From the NCBI RefSeq assembly GCF_000737065.1, contig NZ_AQRC01000010.1:1-64000 (forward strand): a DNA stretch of 64,000 bases, read 5' to 3'. Positions within the stretch are counted from its first letter, which is position 1, and the number at the start of each line of letters is the position of its first letter. A program made the position numbers and the translations under genes. The notes under the pieces were generated by a model that ran no database searches, had not been told where the DNA came from, and saw only the letters and a list, made by a program, of their open reading frames with translations. Source of the DNA: Thioclava atlantica (lineage in GTDB: Bacteria > Pseudomonadota > Alphaproteobacteria > Rhodobacterales > Rhodobacteraceae). Positions 16,733-25,736 of this stretch are shown here, one piece after another.

Positions 16733-19177
16733 ATGCCCATACCCTTCGCGATGCGGACCACCGCTCTCGTGCTTTGCGCGGGGCTCGCACTTGCGGGCTG
16801 CAAGAGCAAGCAGGAGAAGGCGGAGGAATATTTCCGTTCGGCCGAGACCCTGCTGAGCCAGGGCGATGCCGAGCGCGCGATGGTCCAGCTGCGCAACGTC
16901 TTCGACTATGACGGCAGCCACCGGGAGGCGCGGCGGCTCTATGCGGATCTGCTTTTGCGTCAGGGTCGGCTGCAGGAGGCCTATTCGCAATATCTGCGCC
17001 TGGTCGAGCAATATCCCGATCTTGTCGAGGTCCATCGCCTGCTGTCCGAATTGTCGCTGCGCACCGGCAATCTTCGGCAAGCGCGTCAGCAGGCCCAAGC
17101 CACGCTCGAACTGCGGCCCGACGATCCCGGCGCGCGCGCGGTCCTGCTCGCGCTCGACCTGCGCGAGGCGATGCAGCGCAATGACAAGAGCGCTTACCCC
17201 CAGATCGCGGATGATGCGCGCGGCCTCACCCGCGTATCGCCCGAGATCGCGACCGGCTGGCACGTGCTGATCGACGCGCTCACCGCGCAGGGCGAGGATG
17301 CACAGGCGCTGACCGCGATCGACGGGGCGCTCGCGCGCAACCCTGCGCAATACCGGCTGCAGGTCCTCAAGCTCCGGCTGATCAGCGCCGAGCAGGACCA
17401 GACGGCGATCGGGGCGCAGCTCGAGACCATGCAGGCGCTCTTTCCCCGGGACCAGAAGACCCGCACCGCGCTGGTCGCCTGGTTCGTGCTGCGCGACGAT
17501 CCCGGAGGTGCCGCGCGCTTCCTGCGCAAGCTCGCCTCGGAGCCCAAGCGACAGACCGAGGGGTATATCGAACTCGTCCGGTTCCTGGCGCGGGCGCGCG
17601 GGACGAAGGCCGCGCGCGACGAGCTCGACACCCTGATCTCGCAGTCGCGCGGACAGTCCAACGAGGCGATCTTCACGGCGATGCGGGCCGATCTCGATTT
17701 CTCCACCGGCAAACGGTCAGCGGCGCTGGAGCGGATGAAGACGCTTCTCGCCCGGTTGCGCGACGACGAACAGTCGCGACGGCTGCGGGTCGCCTATGCC
17801 CGGATGCTCGATGAGACCGGGGAGAAGGCGGCGGCGCAGGCTCAGATCGAGCAGGTGTTGAAGGCGGATGCGCTCAACGTGCCCGCCTTGCAGCAAAAGG
17901 CGCGCTGGATGATCGCGGAGGACCACCCCGAGGACGCGCTCGTCGCGCTGCGCACCGCGCTGCAGCAGGCGCCCGACGATCCCGAGACGCTTACCCTCAT
18001 GGGCGAGGCCGATCTGCGCGAAGGGGCACCCGATCTCGCGCGCGGCCGTTTCGCGCAGGCCTATGAGGCCTCTGATCGCGGCGCCGAAGAGGCGATCCGC
18101 TATGCCGATTTCCTCCTCACCCATGATCGCCGAAGTGCTGCGCGGTCGCTCCTGACCGATGCGGTCGAGCATAATCCCGACTCTCCGGGCCTGCTGCAAC
18201 GGCAGGCCGATCTGGCGCTGAAGGAAGGCGACTGGGCCCTGGCCCATTCGATCGCCGACCGGCTCGACGCGAGCGGCACGCCCGAGGCGCGGAGCCTCGC
18301 GCAATCGATCCGGGCCGCGATTCTCATGGGACGCGGGCGCACCGACAACGCGATCGAGACGCTCAAGGCTCTGGCGGAAACCAATGACGGCGGCGCGGCC
18401 TCGGTCGCGGCGGTGATCGAGGCGCAGCTTGCCGCGGGCCGCGACGAGGCCGCCGCCCAGTATCTCGACGAACAGCTCGCAAAGGCTCCGCAGTCGCACG
18501 GGCTGCGCCTTCTTGCCGCCAACCTCGCGGCGCTGCGTGGCGAGAACGCCAAAGCGGAGGCCGGCCTGCGCGCGCTTGCCGCGGATGCCCCGGACGATCC
18601 GCGCCCCGCGCGCCAGCTCTATCGCCTGCTGGCGGCTCAGGGGCGCGACCCCGAAGCCCTCGCGGTCGTCGAGACCGCCCTCGCGCAGACCCCGCACCCC
18701 GACACGCTGCTGCAGCTCTATCGCGCGCGGGCGCTCGAGAAGGCCGGACGATACGAAGACGCGATCGCCAGCTACGGGAGGCTCTACGCGCAGGACGGGG
18801 ACAACCTCGTCGTGGCGAACAACCTCGCGACGCTTCTGAGCACCCGGCGCGACGATCCCGAGAGCCTGGAGCGCGCCGCGCGGATCGCCAAGAGGTTCCG
18901 CGAGCGCCCCGAGCCCGCCTTCAAGGACACCTATGGCTGGGCCGAATACCGGCTCGGCCGTTACAAGCTCGCCGAACCGCTGCTGGCCGCCGCCGCCGCG
19001 GGCCTGCCCGACAACGCGCTCGCGCAGTACCACTATGCCAAGGTGCTACTCGCGCTCGGGCAGACCGACCGCGCGGCCCGTGTCCTGCGCCATGCCGTCG
19101 ATCGCGCCGGGGGCGAGCCGCCCGAAGCGATGACGAACGCGGCGCGCGAGCTCGAGGCCCTCGGCAAGGCGGACTGA
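16733..19177 (+). CDS. TPR-repeat lipoprotein of the PEP-CTERM/exosortase system (PrsT-like)
   Basis: This 814-residue secreted lipoprotein is built almost wholly of tetratricopeptide repeats. A short signal peptide ends in LALAGC, with the lipidated Cys at residue 23. TPR-like helical pairs run from about 30 to the end (for example AEEYFRSAETLLSQGD and AIASYGRLYAQDGDNL). It matches the long TPR proteins always found beside exosortases, thought to scaffold polysaccharide export or protein sorting. The start may be 16733 (GGAG close upstream) or ATG 16751. It is the first gene of a + strand pair with the exosortase, 125 bases apart. Confidence 0.85.
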   Translation: MPIPFAMRTTALVLCAGLALAGCKSKQEKAEEYFRSAETLLSQGDAERAMVQLRNVFDYDGSHREARRLYADLLLRQGRLQEAYSQYLRLVEQYPDLVEVHRLLSELSLRTGNLRQARQQAQATLELRPDDPGARAVLLALDLREAMQRNDKSAYPQIADDARGLTRVSPEIATGWHVLIDALTAQGEDAQALTAIDGALARNPAQYRLQVLKLRLISAEQDQTAIGAQLETMQALFPRDQKTRTALVAWFVLRDDPGGAARFLRKLASEPKRQTEGYIELVRFLARARGTKAARDELDTLISQSRGQSNEAIFTAMRADLDFSTGKRSAALERMKTLLARLRDDEQSRRLRVAYARMLDETGEKAAAQAQIEQVLKADALNVPALQQKARWMIAEDHPEDALVALRTALQQAPDDPETLTLMGEADLREGAPDLARGRFAQAYEASDRGAEEAIRYADFLLTHDRRSAARSLLTDAVEHNPDSPGLLQRQADLALKEGDWALAHSIADRLDASGTPEARSLAQSIRAAILMGRGRTDNAIETLKALAETNDGGAASVAAVIEAQLAAGRDEAAAQYLDEQLAKAPQSHGLRLLAANLAALRGENAKAEAGLRALAADAPDDPRPARQLYRLLAAQGRDPEALAVVETALAQTPHPDTLLQLYRARALEKAGRYEDAIASYGRLYAQDGDNLVVANNLATLLSTRRDDPESLERAARIAKRFRERPEPAFKDTYGWAEYRLGRYKLAEPLLAAAAAGLPDNALAQYHYAKVLLALGQTDRAARVLRHAVDRAGGEPPEAMTNAARELEALGKAD

Positions 19178-19302
19178 GCGGGCGTGAAAGTCACAGCCCG
19201 CGGCGTGAGCGCCATCCGTCGGCCTTTGTGCTTTGGATCGAAGGGCATCGCGGATAATGTTGCCGCCAAAGCTCCGCACGAGACGGGCAAGAGGCGAGCA
19301 GT

Positions 19303-20883
19303 ATGAGCACGACGAGCACCAATCTCCGAGCGGTGCGCGCCCTGCCTTGGGGTGCGCTCGGCCTGATCGCGCTCGCCGCGGCCTCGGCCCCCGTCTTCGC
19401 CCTCGGGCTGCGCAGCCTCGGTGCGGCATGGTCGACCCCCGAATACAGCCACGGCCCCGTCATCCCGCTCATTTCGCTCTATCTCTTCGCCCGCGAACTG
19501 CACCGGGCGCCCCCTGCCACGGCCCGGCCCGCGCGGCGCTGGCCCGGCCTTGCGGTCCTCGCACTCGGCTTCGCGATCGCGGGCTTCGGCAATCTCGCGC
19601 AGATCGCCGACATCGTGACCTACGGGCTGATCGTCTGGGTGATGGGCGTGGTCCTTCTCAGCATGGGCTGGGACGCCGGACGGCGGCACTGGAAGCCCGT
19701 GCTGCACCTGATCTTCATGCTGCCGCTGCCGCAGATCCTCTATTGGAAGCTGACGATCTTCCTGCAATTCGTCTCGTCGAATCTGGGCGTGGCGCTGGTG
19801 CGGCTGGCGGATATCCCGGTCTATCTCGAAGGGAACGTGATCGACCTCGGGGTCTTCAAGCTGCAGGTGGCCGAGGCCTGTTCCGGGCTGCGCTACCTGT
19901 TCCCGATCCTGAGCTTCTCCTATCTCTTCGGCATCCTCTATCGCGGCCCGTTCTGGCACAAGGCGGTGCTCTTCGCGATGGCCGCGCCGCTGACCGTGCT
20001 GCTGAACGCGCTGCGCATCGGCGTGGTGGCGATCCTCGTCAACGCCTACGGGATCGGTCAGGCCGAGGGCTTCCTGCATGTCTTCGAGGGCTGGGCGATC
20101 TTCGGCGCGGCGATCGCGACCCTCAGCCTCGCGGCGATCATGCTGCAGCGGCTGACGCCCGATCCGCTGCCGCTCCCCGAAGCGCTCGATCTCGATTACC
20201 GGCGCTTCGCACCCGAGGCGCGGCGGGTGCTTTCGCTGGCCCCGTCGCGGATGCTCCTCGCGGCGATCGGGTTGGCGCTGCTGGCGTCCACCGCACTCAC
20301 CAGCCTGCCGGGGCTACGGACCGAGTTGCCGCACCGGCTGAGTTTCGCGGACTTCCCCGGCAGGATCGACGACTGGAACGGAGAGCGCCGGCCTCTCGAT
20401 CCGGAAACCGAGGCCGTGCTCGGCGCCTCCGACTACCTCAATACCGTCTATGCCGATCGCGCGCGCGAGCACGCGGTGAACCTCTTCGTCGCCTGGTATG
20501 CGGATCAGAGCAATGGCGAGGGCATCCATTCGCCGGATGTCTGCCTGCCGGCGGGCGGATGGGAGGTGAGCGCCTTCGCCCCCCACCGTCTCGCCCTGCC
20601 CGGCCGCGCCGCTTTCACGGTGAACCGGGCGATCATCTCGAAGGGCCTCAGCCGATCGCTTGTCTATTACTGGTTCGACGAACGCGGCGTGCCAATGACG
20701 AGCGACTGGCGCGCGAAGCTCTCGGTGATCCTGGACGGGGCGATGCGCGGGCGAACCGACGGGGCGTTGGTGCGCTATGTGACACCGATCGCGCGGGACG
20801 AGGAGATCGAGGGGGCCGATGCCCGCCTCACCCGTTTCATCGCAAGTTCCCTGCCGCGGCTCGACGCCTATATTCCCGACTGA
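19303..20883 (+). CDS. xrtD: Exosortase with fused EpsI domain (XrtD/VPLPA-CTERM type)
   Basis: This 526-residue integral membrane transpeptidase should cut C-terminal sorting tags and pass proteins to the envelope. The first part (about 1-290) has several membrane segments and the catalytic set Cys193 in EACSGLR, Arg238 in NALRIG and His259 in FLHVFEGW. The second part (about 310-520) is the EpsI domain, with HSPDVCLPAGGWEV. This fusion and length fit XrtD, the exosortase of Rhodobacterales specific for VPLPA-CTERM proteins. The specificity is inferred from the architecture. No VPLPA-tagged protein is encoded in the window. Confidence 0.88.
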   Translation: MSTTSTNLRAVRALPWGALGLIALAAASAPVFALGLRSLGAAWSTPEYSHGPVIPLISLYLFARELHRAPPATARPARRWPGLAVLALGFAIAGFGNLAQIADIVTYGLIVWVMGVVLLSMGWDAGRRHWKPVLHLIFMLPLPQILYWKLTIFLQFVSSNLGVALVRLADIPVYLEGNVIDLGVFKLQVAEACSGLRYLFPILSFSYLFGILYRGPFWHKAVLFAMAAPLTVLLNALRIGVVAILVNAYGIGQAEGFLHVFEGWAIFGAAIATLSLAAIMLQRLTPDPLPLPEALDLDYRRFAPEARRVLSLAPSRMLLAAIGLALLASTALTSLPGLRTELPHRLSFADFPGRIDDWNGERRPLDPETEAVLGASDYLNTVYADRAREHAVNLFVAWYADQSNGEGIHSPDVCLPAGGWEVSAFAPHRLALPGRAAFTVNRAIISKGLSRSLVYYWFDERGVPMTSDWRAKLSVILDGAMRGRTDGALVRYVTPIARDEEIEGADARLTRFIASSLPRLDAYIPD

Positions 20884-20886
20884 GGC

Positions 20887-21207
20887 TTACGAGCCGAGCG
20901 CGGGAGCGCCTTCCCAGCAATGCGGGATCGGCTGGCGCGTGTCGAAGACGAGAGCACAGGTTTCGGCCGTCTTGAGCGCCGCATCGACGCGCGCATCGGC
21001 CCGCGCCGGTGTCAGCCCGAGGGCGAGTGCGTGGGTGACCGGATCGTAAGGCGTTTGCGTGGCGAAGGCAGGCGCCGCAACGGGGGCGACCTCGCGGAGT
21101 TCTCCGGCGGACGCGGCCGCCGCACCCAGCGCGCCAAGGACAAGGGCCATCGCGCCGAGGACCCGCCGCGACTTCCCTGCCATCCGAACCACTTGAGGAG
21201 TATCCAT
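20887..21207 (-). CDS. Small secreted hypothetical protein next to the exosortase
   Basis: This 106-residue protein has an N-terminal signal peptide (VLGAMALVLGALGAAAASAGE) and a mature part of about 75 residues holding two Cys (TCALVF and PHCWEG). No family is recognised. ATG 21207 is preferred because GAGG stands just before it; ATG 21183 would also leave a signal peptide. It converges on the exosortase gene with 3 bases between stops. It has no sorting tag at the C-terminus, so it is not an exosortase substrate by sequence. Confidence 0.6.
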   Translation of the reverse strand: MDTPQVVRMAGKSRRVLGAMALVLGALGAAAASAGELREVAPVAAPAFATQTPYDPVTHALALGLTPARADARVDAALKTAETCALVFDTRQPIPHCWEGAPALGS

Positions 21208-21345
21208 CGGCCTCAAAACTCCACGCCCCGCCTTGCGAGGCCACTGGATTGATTTGTGGCGGAAAAGGGACCCCGATCAAGGCAAAACTCGATTCAATGC
21301 GAAAAGCCGCGGGCGCCGGAAACAATCCCCTCTGCGAAGCAGGGA

Positions 21346-22545
21346 TTATTTCCCCATCTTATCGAAAATGCGGCGATATGCAGCAAGGAGCCGCCGCGCC
21401 GAAAAGTCCCAGGACAGCGCCTCGAGCACCCGTTCACGCCCCTTGCGGCCCATCTCGCACCCGGTCTCCGGCGCCTCGATCAGCTCGGCGATGCGCGCCG
21501 CGAAATCGCGCGGATCGTTCGCACGGGCGTAGAGCGCCGCATCGCCCGCCGAAGCCCTGCCCTCGGTCAGCTCGAACTGTACGAGCGGCTTCTCGAGCGT
21601 CATGTATTCCATGACCTTGTTCATCGTGGAGATGTCGTTCATCGCGTTTTTCGGATCGGGCGCCACGCCGATATCGATCGCATTCATCGCGGCGAGCATC
21701 TCGTCGCCATAGAGCGGGCCGGTGAAGGTGACGTGATCCGAGAGGCCCCGCGCCGCCACGTCGGCCTCGACATTGGGAAGTTCGGGCCCGAAACCCACCA
21801 CGACCAGATGCAGATCGTCATGGCCCACCTCGCGGATCAGGATCTCGACCGCCTCGATCAGCAGGTCCATCCCCTCCTGCTGGCCGATCACGCCGATATA
21901 ACCCAGCACGGTTTTCGCGCCCCGGCGATAATCGGGATTGCCCGGTCCGGGAAGGAATGTTTCGACCCGCGGGGCGGAGCGCACGACGAAGACATCCTCG
22001 GGGGCCATTCCGCCGCGGGTGATCGCGATCCGGCGGAAGCTTTCATTCGTGGCCATCGACACGTCGGCACAGGCGAAGGTGATCCTCTCCCAGATCCGCA
22101 TCACCCACCACAGAAGTCCCTTCTTGCCGAATTTGGCCTCGAACAGTTCGGGGCAGACATCGTGATGGTCGAACATGTAGCGCACGCCCGAGAGCCTGTA
22201 GCGCAGCGCCAGCAGCCAGATCAGGTCGGGCGGATTGCAGCCCTGGATCACATCGAAGCCGCGCTCGCGCCGGACGATCCGCGCCAGCCGGAACCAGTGC
22301 CGGATCGCGTGACCATATTCGCGCGCATAGGCGAGCGCGCCGGAATGGGCCTCGGGCGGCGCGGGGTGGCGGTAGATGTGGATGCCGTCGATTTCCTCGT
22401 AGGGTGCGTCCCAGCCGCGCCCCATCGGGCAGATCACGCTGACCTGATAGCCCGCCTGAGCGAGTGTCGTCGCCTCCAGCCAGACGCGCCGGTCAAGCGG
22501 CACGGGCAGGTTCTCCACCACGATCAGGATCCGTCCCAGCGTCAT
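21346..22545 (-). CDS. Glycosyltransferase (GT-B fold, family 4-like)
   Basis: This 399-residue glycosyltransferase begins with the GT-B signature ILIVVENLPVPLDRRVWLEA. The C-terminal nucleotide-sugar domain has GYIGVIGQQEGMDLLIEAV, and the E-x7-E-like region lies near KVMEYMTLEKPLVQFELTEG. It should add a sugar to the growing repeat unit in the cytosol. ATG 22545 is the natural start; upstream in-frame sequence to 22764 is low complexity and antisense to the phosphatase gene. It stands alone on the minus strand between the exosortase and the phosphatase. Confidence 0.88.
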   Translation of the reverse strand: MTLGRILIVVENLPVPLDRRVWLEATTLAQAGYQVSVICPMGRGWDAPYEEIDGIHIYRHPAPPEAHSGALAYAREYGHAIRHWFRLARIVRRERGFDVIQGCNPPDLIWLLALRYRLSGVRYMFDHHDVCPELFEAKFGKKGLLWWVMRIWERITFACADVSMATNESFRRIAITRGGMAPEDVFVVRSAPRVETFLPGPGNPDYRRGAKTVLGYIGVIGQQEGMDLLIEAVEILIREVGHDDLHLVVVGFGPELPNVEADVAARGLSDHVTFTGPLYGDEMLAAMNAIDIGVAPDPKNAMNDISTMNKVMEYMTLEKPLVQFELTEGRASAGDAALYARANDPRDFAARIAELIEAPETGCEMGRKGRERVLEALSWDFSARRLLAAYRRIFDKMGK

Positions 22546-22669
22546 CGCTCCCTGCCCCGCGAGCGGTTCGCCGCCCATTTTCGCGTGAGCCCCTTTTGCT
22601 CGGCTCTCCCGGGGGTTATGTCGCAGTCGAGCGTCGGTTTCTACCCCGCCCAAACCCGGATTTCCGAAC

Positions 22670-23440
22670 ATGTTGCGATCAATACTCTCACGCCTTTCCC
22701 AACCCGGCGCCTCCCCCGATGGCCTCCCGCGCCCCGATGCTCCCGTCTGCATCATCGGGGACATTCACGGCCGCGCGGATCTGCTCGACGCGATGTTCGC
22801 GCGGATCGCGGCCGAACCGGAGGCGGCGCGGGCACGTATCGTCACGCTTGGCGACATGATCGACCGCGGGCCGGATTCGGCGCAGGTCCTGTCTCTGCTG
22901 CATGCAGCGCAGCGCGAAAACCCCGCGCGGATGGTCTGCCTCATGGGCAATCACGAGCGGATGATGCTCGATTTCCTGATCTCGCCTGACGTACACACGG
23001 TGCGCTGGCTCAACGCGGGCGGGGCCGAGACGCTTTTGAGCTTCGGCATCACGCCGCCCGATCCCGGTCATCCCGACCCGGGCGTGCTCGACGAGTTGCG
23101 GATGGAGCTTGCGCGCGCGATCGGGCCGGACCTGCTGGCCTGGGTCGACGCCCGCCCGCTCGTTTGGCGCGACGGGCGGATCGCGGCGACCCATGCCGGG
23201 GCCGATCCCTATCACCCGCTCGAACGGCAGAGCCCGGATGCGCTGCTCTGGGGCCACCCGCGCTTCGCGACCGCGCCCCGGCGCGACGGTGTCTGGATCG
23301 CCTATGGCCACTGGATCGTGGAACAGCCTTTCGCCGGCGAGGGAAGGATCGCACTCGATACGGGTGCGTTCAACACGGGCGTGCTCAGCGCGGCATGGAT
23401 CGACCGCAAGGGGCTGAAATTCCTTCAGGTTCAGCGCTGA
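22670..23440 (+). CDS. Metallophosphoesterase, serine/threonine phosphatase-like
   Basis: This 256-residue protein has the PPP-type calcineurin fold. GDIHG is at residues 30-34, GDMIDRG at 61-67 and GNHE at 93-96, followed by THAGADPYHP and YGHWIV for the remaining metal-binding His. These residues bind two metals. It resembles bacterial PrpA/PP2A-like phosphatases sometimes found in exopolysaccharide loci. Dephosphorylation of the tyrosine kinase or a polysaccharide intermediate is a guess from context. A bidirectional terminator follows. Confidence 0.87.
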   Translation: MLRSILSRLSQPGASPDGLPRPDAPVCIIGDIHGRADLLDAMFARIAAEPEAARARIVTLGDMIDRGPDSAQVLSLLHAAQRENPARMVCLMGNHERMMLDFLISPDVHTVRWLNAGGAETLLSFGITPPDPGHPDPGVLDELRMELARAIGPDLLAWVDARPLVWRDGRIAATHAGADPYHPLERQSPDALLWGHPRFATAPRRDGVWIAYGHWIVEQPFAGEGRIALDTGAFNTGVLSAAWIDRKGLKFLQVQR

Positions 23441-23443
23441 AAC

Positions 23444-23472
23444 GAAAAGCGCCCCGGCAAGGGGGCGCTTTC
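23444..23472. terminator. Bidirectional terminator between phosphatase and sugar transferase genes
   Basis: A GAAAAGCGCCCC / GGGGCGCTTTC stem encloses a GGCAAG-like loop, with A-rich and T-rich flanks on the two sides. It lies between two convergent genes and can serve both. Confidence 0.75.
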
Positions 23473-23491
23473 GTCGTGAAAGAACGAGACC

Positions 23492-24175
23492 TCAGCAGCC
23501 GGTGCGACGCAGCACCACGCCGAAGGTCTTCATGCACAGCCACAGATCGTTCATCAGGGACATCCCGACATAGTAGCGCTCGTCGAAGCGGACACGGGCG
23601 ACGAAAGTGGTCGTCGAGCGGCCCATCACCTGCCACGGGCCGGTAATGCCCGGGCGCATCCGGAAATAGGCCATGCCCATCGCATTGCGGTAGATCCCTT
23701 CCTGCTCGACGGTGAAGGGACGCGGGCCCACCAGGCTCATCGAGCCCAGCAGCACGTTGAAGAACTGCGGCAGTTCGTCGAGGCTCGTGCGGCGCAGGAT
23801 GCGGCCGATCCAGGTCACGCGCGGATCATGCTGAAGTTTCTGGTGGACTTCCCACTCCTCGGCGATCTCGGGATTCTCGGCGCACAGACGGGCGAGCTGC
23901 TCTTCGGCATCCACATGCATCGTGCGCAGCTTGTAGCAGCGAAAGCGCCGCCCGCCGCGGCCGATCCGCTCCTGAGCGAAGAAAGCCGGCCCGCCATCGA
24001 GGCGCACGAGCGCCGCGAGGATACCGATCAGCGGCAGCAGGACCGGCATCGCCAGCAGCACCGCGACCAGATCGAAGAGGCGCTTCCCAAGCCCCTCGTA
24101 GCTGATCGCCTCGGTGCTCAGAGCCCCGTTTTTCGTCAGGCCCAGCTGGTCGATATTGGTCGAGAAATTCGTCAT
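23492..24175 (-). CDS. Undecaprenyl-phosphate sugar transferase (ExoY-like)
   Basis: This 227-residue membrane enzyme starts exopolysaccharide synthesis by moving a sugar phosphate from a nucleotide sugar to undecaprenyl phosphate. One membrane segment lies at about residues 35-57. The bacterial sugar-transferase domain follows, with [13 protein letters not shown] and [15 protein letters not shown], then SLVGPRPF and [13 protein letters not shown] 24175 is preceded by GGAG at good spacing; frames further upstream lie in the AT-rich control region. The protein is of the short type without the multi-span N-terminal part. The upstream gap contains several inverted repeats. Confidence 0.92.
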   Translation of the reverse strand: MTNFSTNIDQLGLTKNGALSTEAISYEGLGKRLFDLVAVLLAMPVLLPLIGILAALVRLDGGPAFFAQERIGRGGRRFRCYKLRTMHVDAEEQLARLCAENPEIAEEWEVHQKLQHDPRVTWIGRILRRTSLDELPQFFNVLLGSMSLVGPRPFTVEQEGIYRNAMGMAYFRMRPGITGPWQVMGRSTTTFVARVRFDERYYVGMSLMNDLWLCMKTFGVVLRRTGC

Positions 24176-24548
24176 GACTGCTCCGCGAAATTCTTTCCAA
24201 ACCGGCGGCAGGATGCACACCGTCCTTGGGCAGTCTTTCTCGCGACGAATTCGTCCAAATCTGTGACGGAAGGCGACAGATCTTGAGTTCGTTTCGCGAC
24301 ACGAAACTTTTACAGAAATGACGACTCGCAGATACATCTTCTGCAAGTATCTGTTTTTAATGGCTTTCTACCCTTGGTAGAGGGCGGATTTTGTTACAAA
24401 TTTGGCATAAGACATGGATACCGCCATGTTTCCCGCCCTTTTGCCTAAGTTCCTTCCACCGCACGGGCAGCGACGCTCGGCATCGGGCCTCTCTTGATCT
24501 CCGCCTCGCCATCTCCATATCGAGAGGGAAGATGTTACGGAGATTAAC
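24176..24548. promoter_or_regulatory. AT-rich control region with three inverted repeats upstream of the sugar transferase
   Basis: This gene-free stretch is far less GC-rich than the flanks. It holds GTTTCG/CGAAAC at 24291-24307, CAGATAC/GTATCTG at 24329-24353 (followed by TTTTT at 24354-24358) and CTACC/GGTAG at 24368-24380. The first and third look like dimeric repressor sites. The second could be an operator or, with its T-run, a + strand terminator. It must carry the promoters of the sugar transferase (minus) and the TM2 gene (plus). No regulator is assigned. Confidence 0.5.
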
Positions 24549-24863
24549 ATGACCCGAGATGACGCCCGCGCCCTCTATATCGAGCAGCGCGTTGCCAATG
24601 AGAAGAAATCCGCGCTCGCCGCCTACCTTCTGTGGTTCCTGCTGCCGATGCTCGGCGTGCACCGCATGTATCTGGGCCGCGTCGGCTCGGGGATCATCAT
24701 GCTGTTGCTCACCGGCCTCGGCACGCTCTTCGCGCCGGTCCTGATCGGATATATCCCGCTCGCCTTCGTCGGCCTCTGGTGGCTGATCGACGCGCTGCTG
24801 ATCCCCGGCATGATCTCGCAGGGCATGGCCGAGACGCGCTGGCGGCTGATGCAGGAGAGCTGA
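24549..24863 (+). CDS. TM2-domain membrane protein
   Basis: This 104-residue protein has two membrane helices joined by a short turn (about residues 27-45 and 50-85), the TM2 domain. The conserved segment LPMLGVHRMYLGR sits at the end of the first helix. The N-terminal 20 residues are charged and likely cytosolic. GGAG seven bases before ATG 24549 supports the start. It converges on the N-demethylase-like gene with 3 bases between. The function of TM2 proteins in bacteria is unknown. Confidence 0.85.
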   Translation: MTRDDARALYIEQRVANEKKSALAAYLLWFLLPMLGVHRMYLGRVGSGIIMLLLTGLGTLFAPVLIGYIPLAFVGLWWLIDALLIPGMISQGMAETRWRLMQES

Positions 24864-24866
24864 GGC

Positions 24867-25682
24867 TCAATCCGCGCGGCGGATCGGGTGGTCTTCCAAG
24901 GCCTGCGCCTGCTCGGGCGTAAGGTTCTCGAGCCGCACGATCTGGGTGTGGATCGAGAAGACCACGGCGCGGGTCCGCGGCAGGCGAAACAGGCATTGCC
25001 GTTCGACACGGATGAAAGGCGCATCCTCGGGAGCGTGGTCGAATTCGTATTCCGAGCGCGGATCGTGCAGATGCGCCTGGGAATGGGCCGCGGTGCCCCG
25101 CATAAGCCCGCGGCCTTCCTGAACCCCGTCCATGAGCCGCTGCACGCGTTTGGCCAGATCCTCGCTATAGATCTCGATCGGCGCGTGGATGCGCATCATC
25201 GGGCGCATGAATTTCTCGGGCAGCCGCCAGCCCGAGGGAAAACACAAGACACCGCCCGTGAGCACATGCTCCCCATGCCCCTGCCCCTCCGGGTCGGATT
25301 GCATCAGGCATAGGTCGCATTGCACCAGCCGCCCCAGCATGCGCAGCGGATCGGAGGGATCGAACGCGACGCGCACCCCGTCGGGGCGGCGCACCGCCTC
25401 CGGCTCGACGGCGAACCCGAGCGGAGGCAACAGATCCAGAACCAGATCGAATAGCTCCGCGGCTGCCGAGCGCGCGCCCTCCGACAGCCCGAGCACCAGC
25501 TCGGGCTGCTCCGCGATCAGTTCATCGCGCAGCGCCATCTGCGCGCCATAGGCGTCGTCGACCTCGAACCAGTCCGCGTAGCCGACCGGGATCACCCCGG
25601 GCAACCGCCGCGTGCGCGGATCGGTCCAGGGCGCGAAGCTCAGGCGTTTCTGCAAGATCGCGGGGCGATTGATGTCCTTCAT
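24867..25682 (-). CDS. DUF3445 heme-dependent oxidative N-demethylase-like protein
   Basis: This 271-residue protein matches the DUF3445 family, which includes the alpha subunit of heme-dependent oxidative N-demethylase from methylamine-using bacteria. Recognisable stretches are LPGVIPVGYADWFEVDDAY near the N-terminus, CFPSGWRLPEKFMRPM in the middle and RVERQCLFRLPRTRAVVFSI near the end. ATG 25682 (MKDINRPAILQKRL) is chosen over frames that extend upstream without family similarity. It follows the DUF6314 gene by 54 bases, likely an operon. No other demethylase subunits are nearby, so the substrate is open. Confidence 0.8.
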   Translation of the reverse strand: MKDINRPAILQKRLSFAPWTDPRTRRLPGVIPVGYADWFEVDDAYGAQMALRDELIAEQPELVLGLSEGARSAAAELFDLVLDLLPPLGFAVEPEAVRRPDGVRVAFDPSDPLRMLGRLVQCDLCLMQSDPEGQGHGEHVLTGGVLCFPSGWRLPEKFMRPMMRIHAPIEIYSEDLAKRVQRLMDGVQEGRGLMRGTAAHSQAHLHDPRSEYEFDHAPEDAPFIRVERQCLFRLPRTRAVVFSIHTQIVRLENLTPEQAQALEDHPIRRAD

Positions 25683-25736
25683 GACAGCAAACCTGCGCCG
25701 GTTTCCGCGACGAGGCAAGAGTGCATGGCGCGGGGC

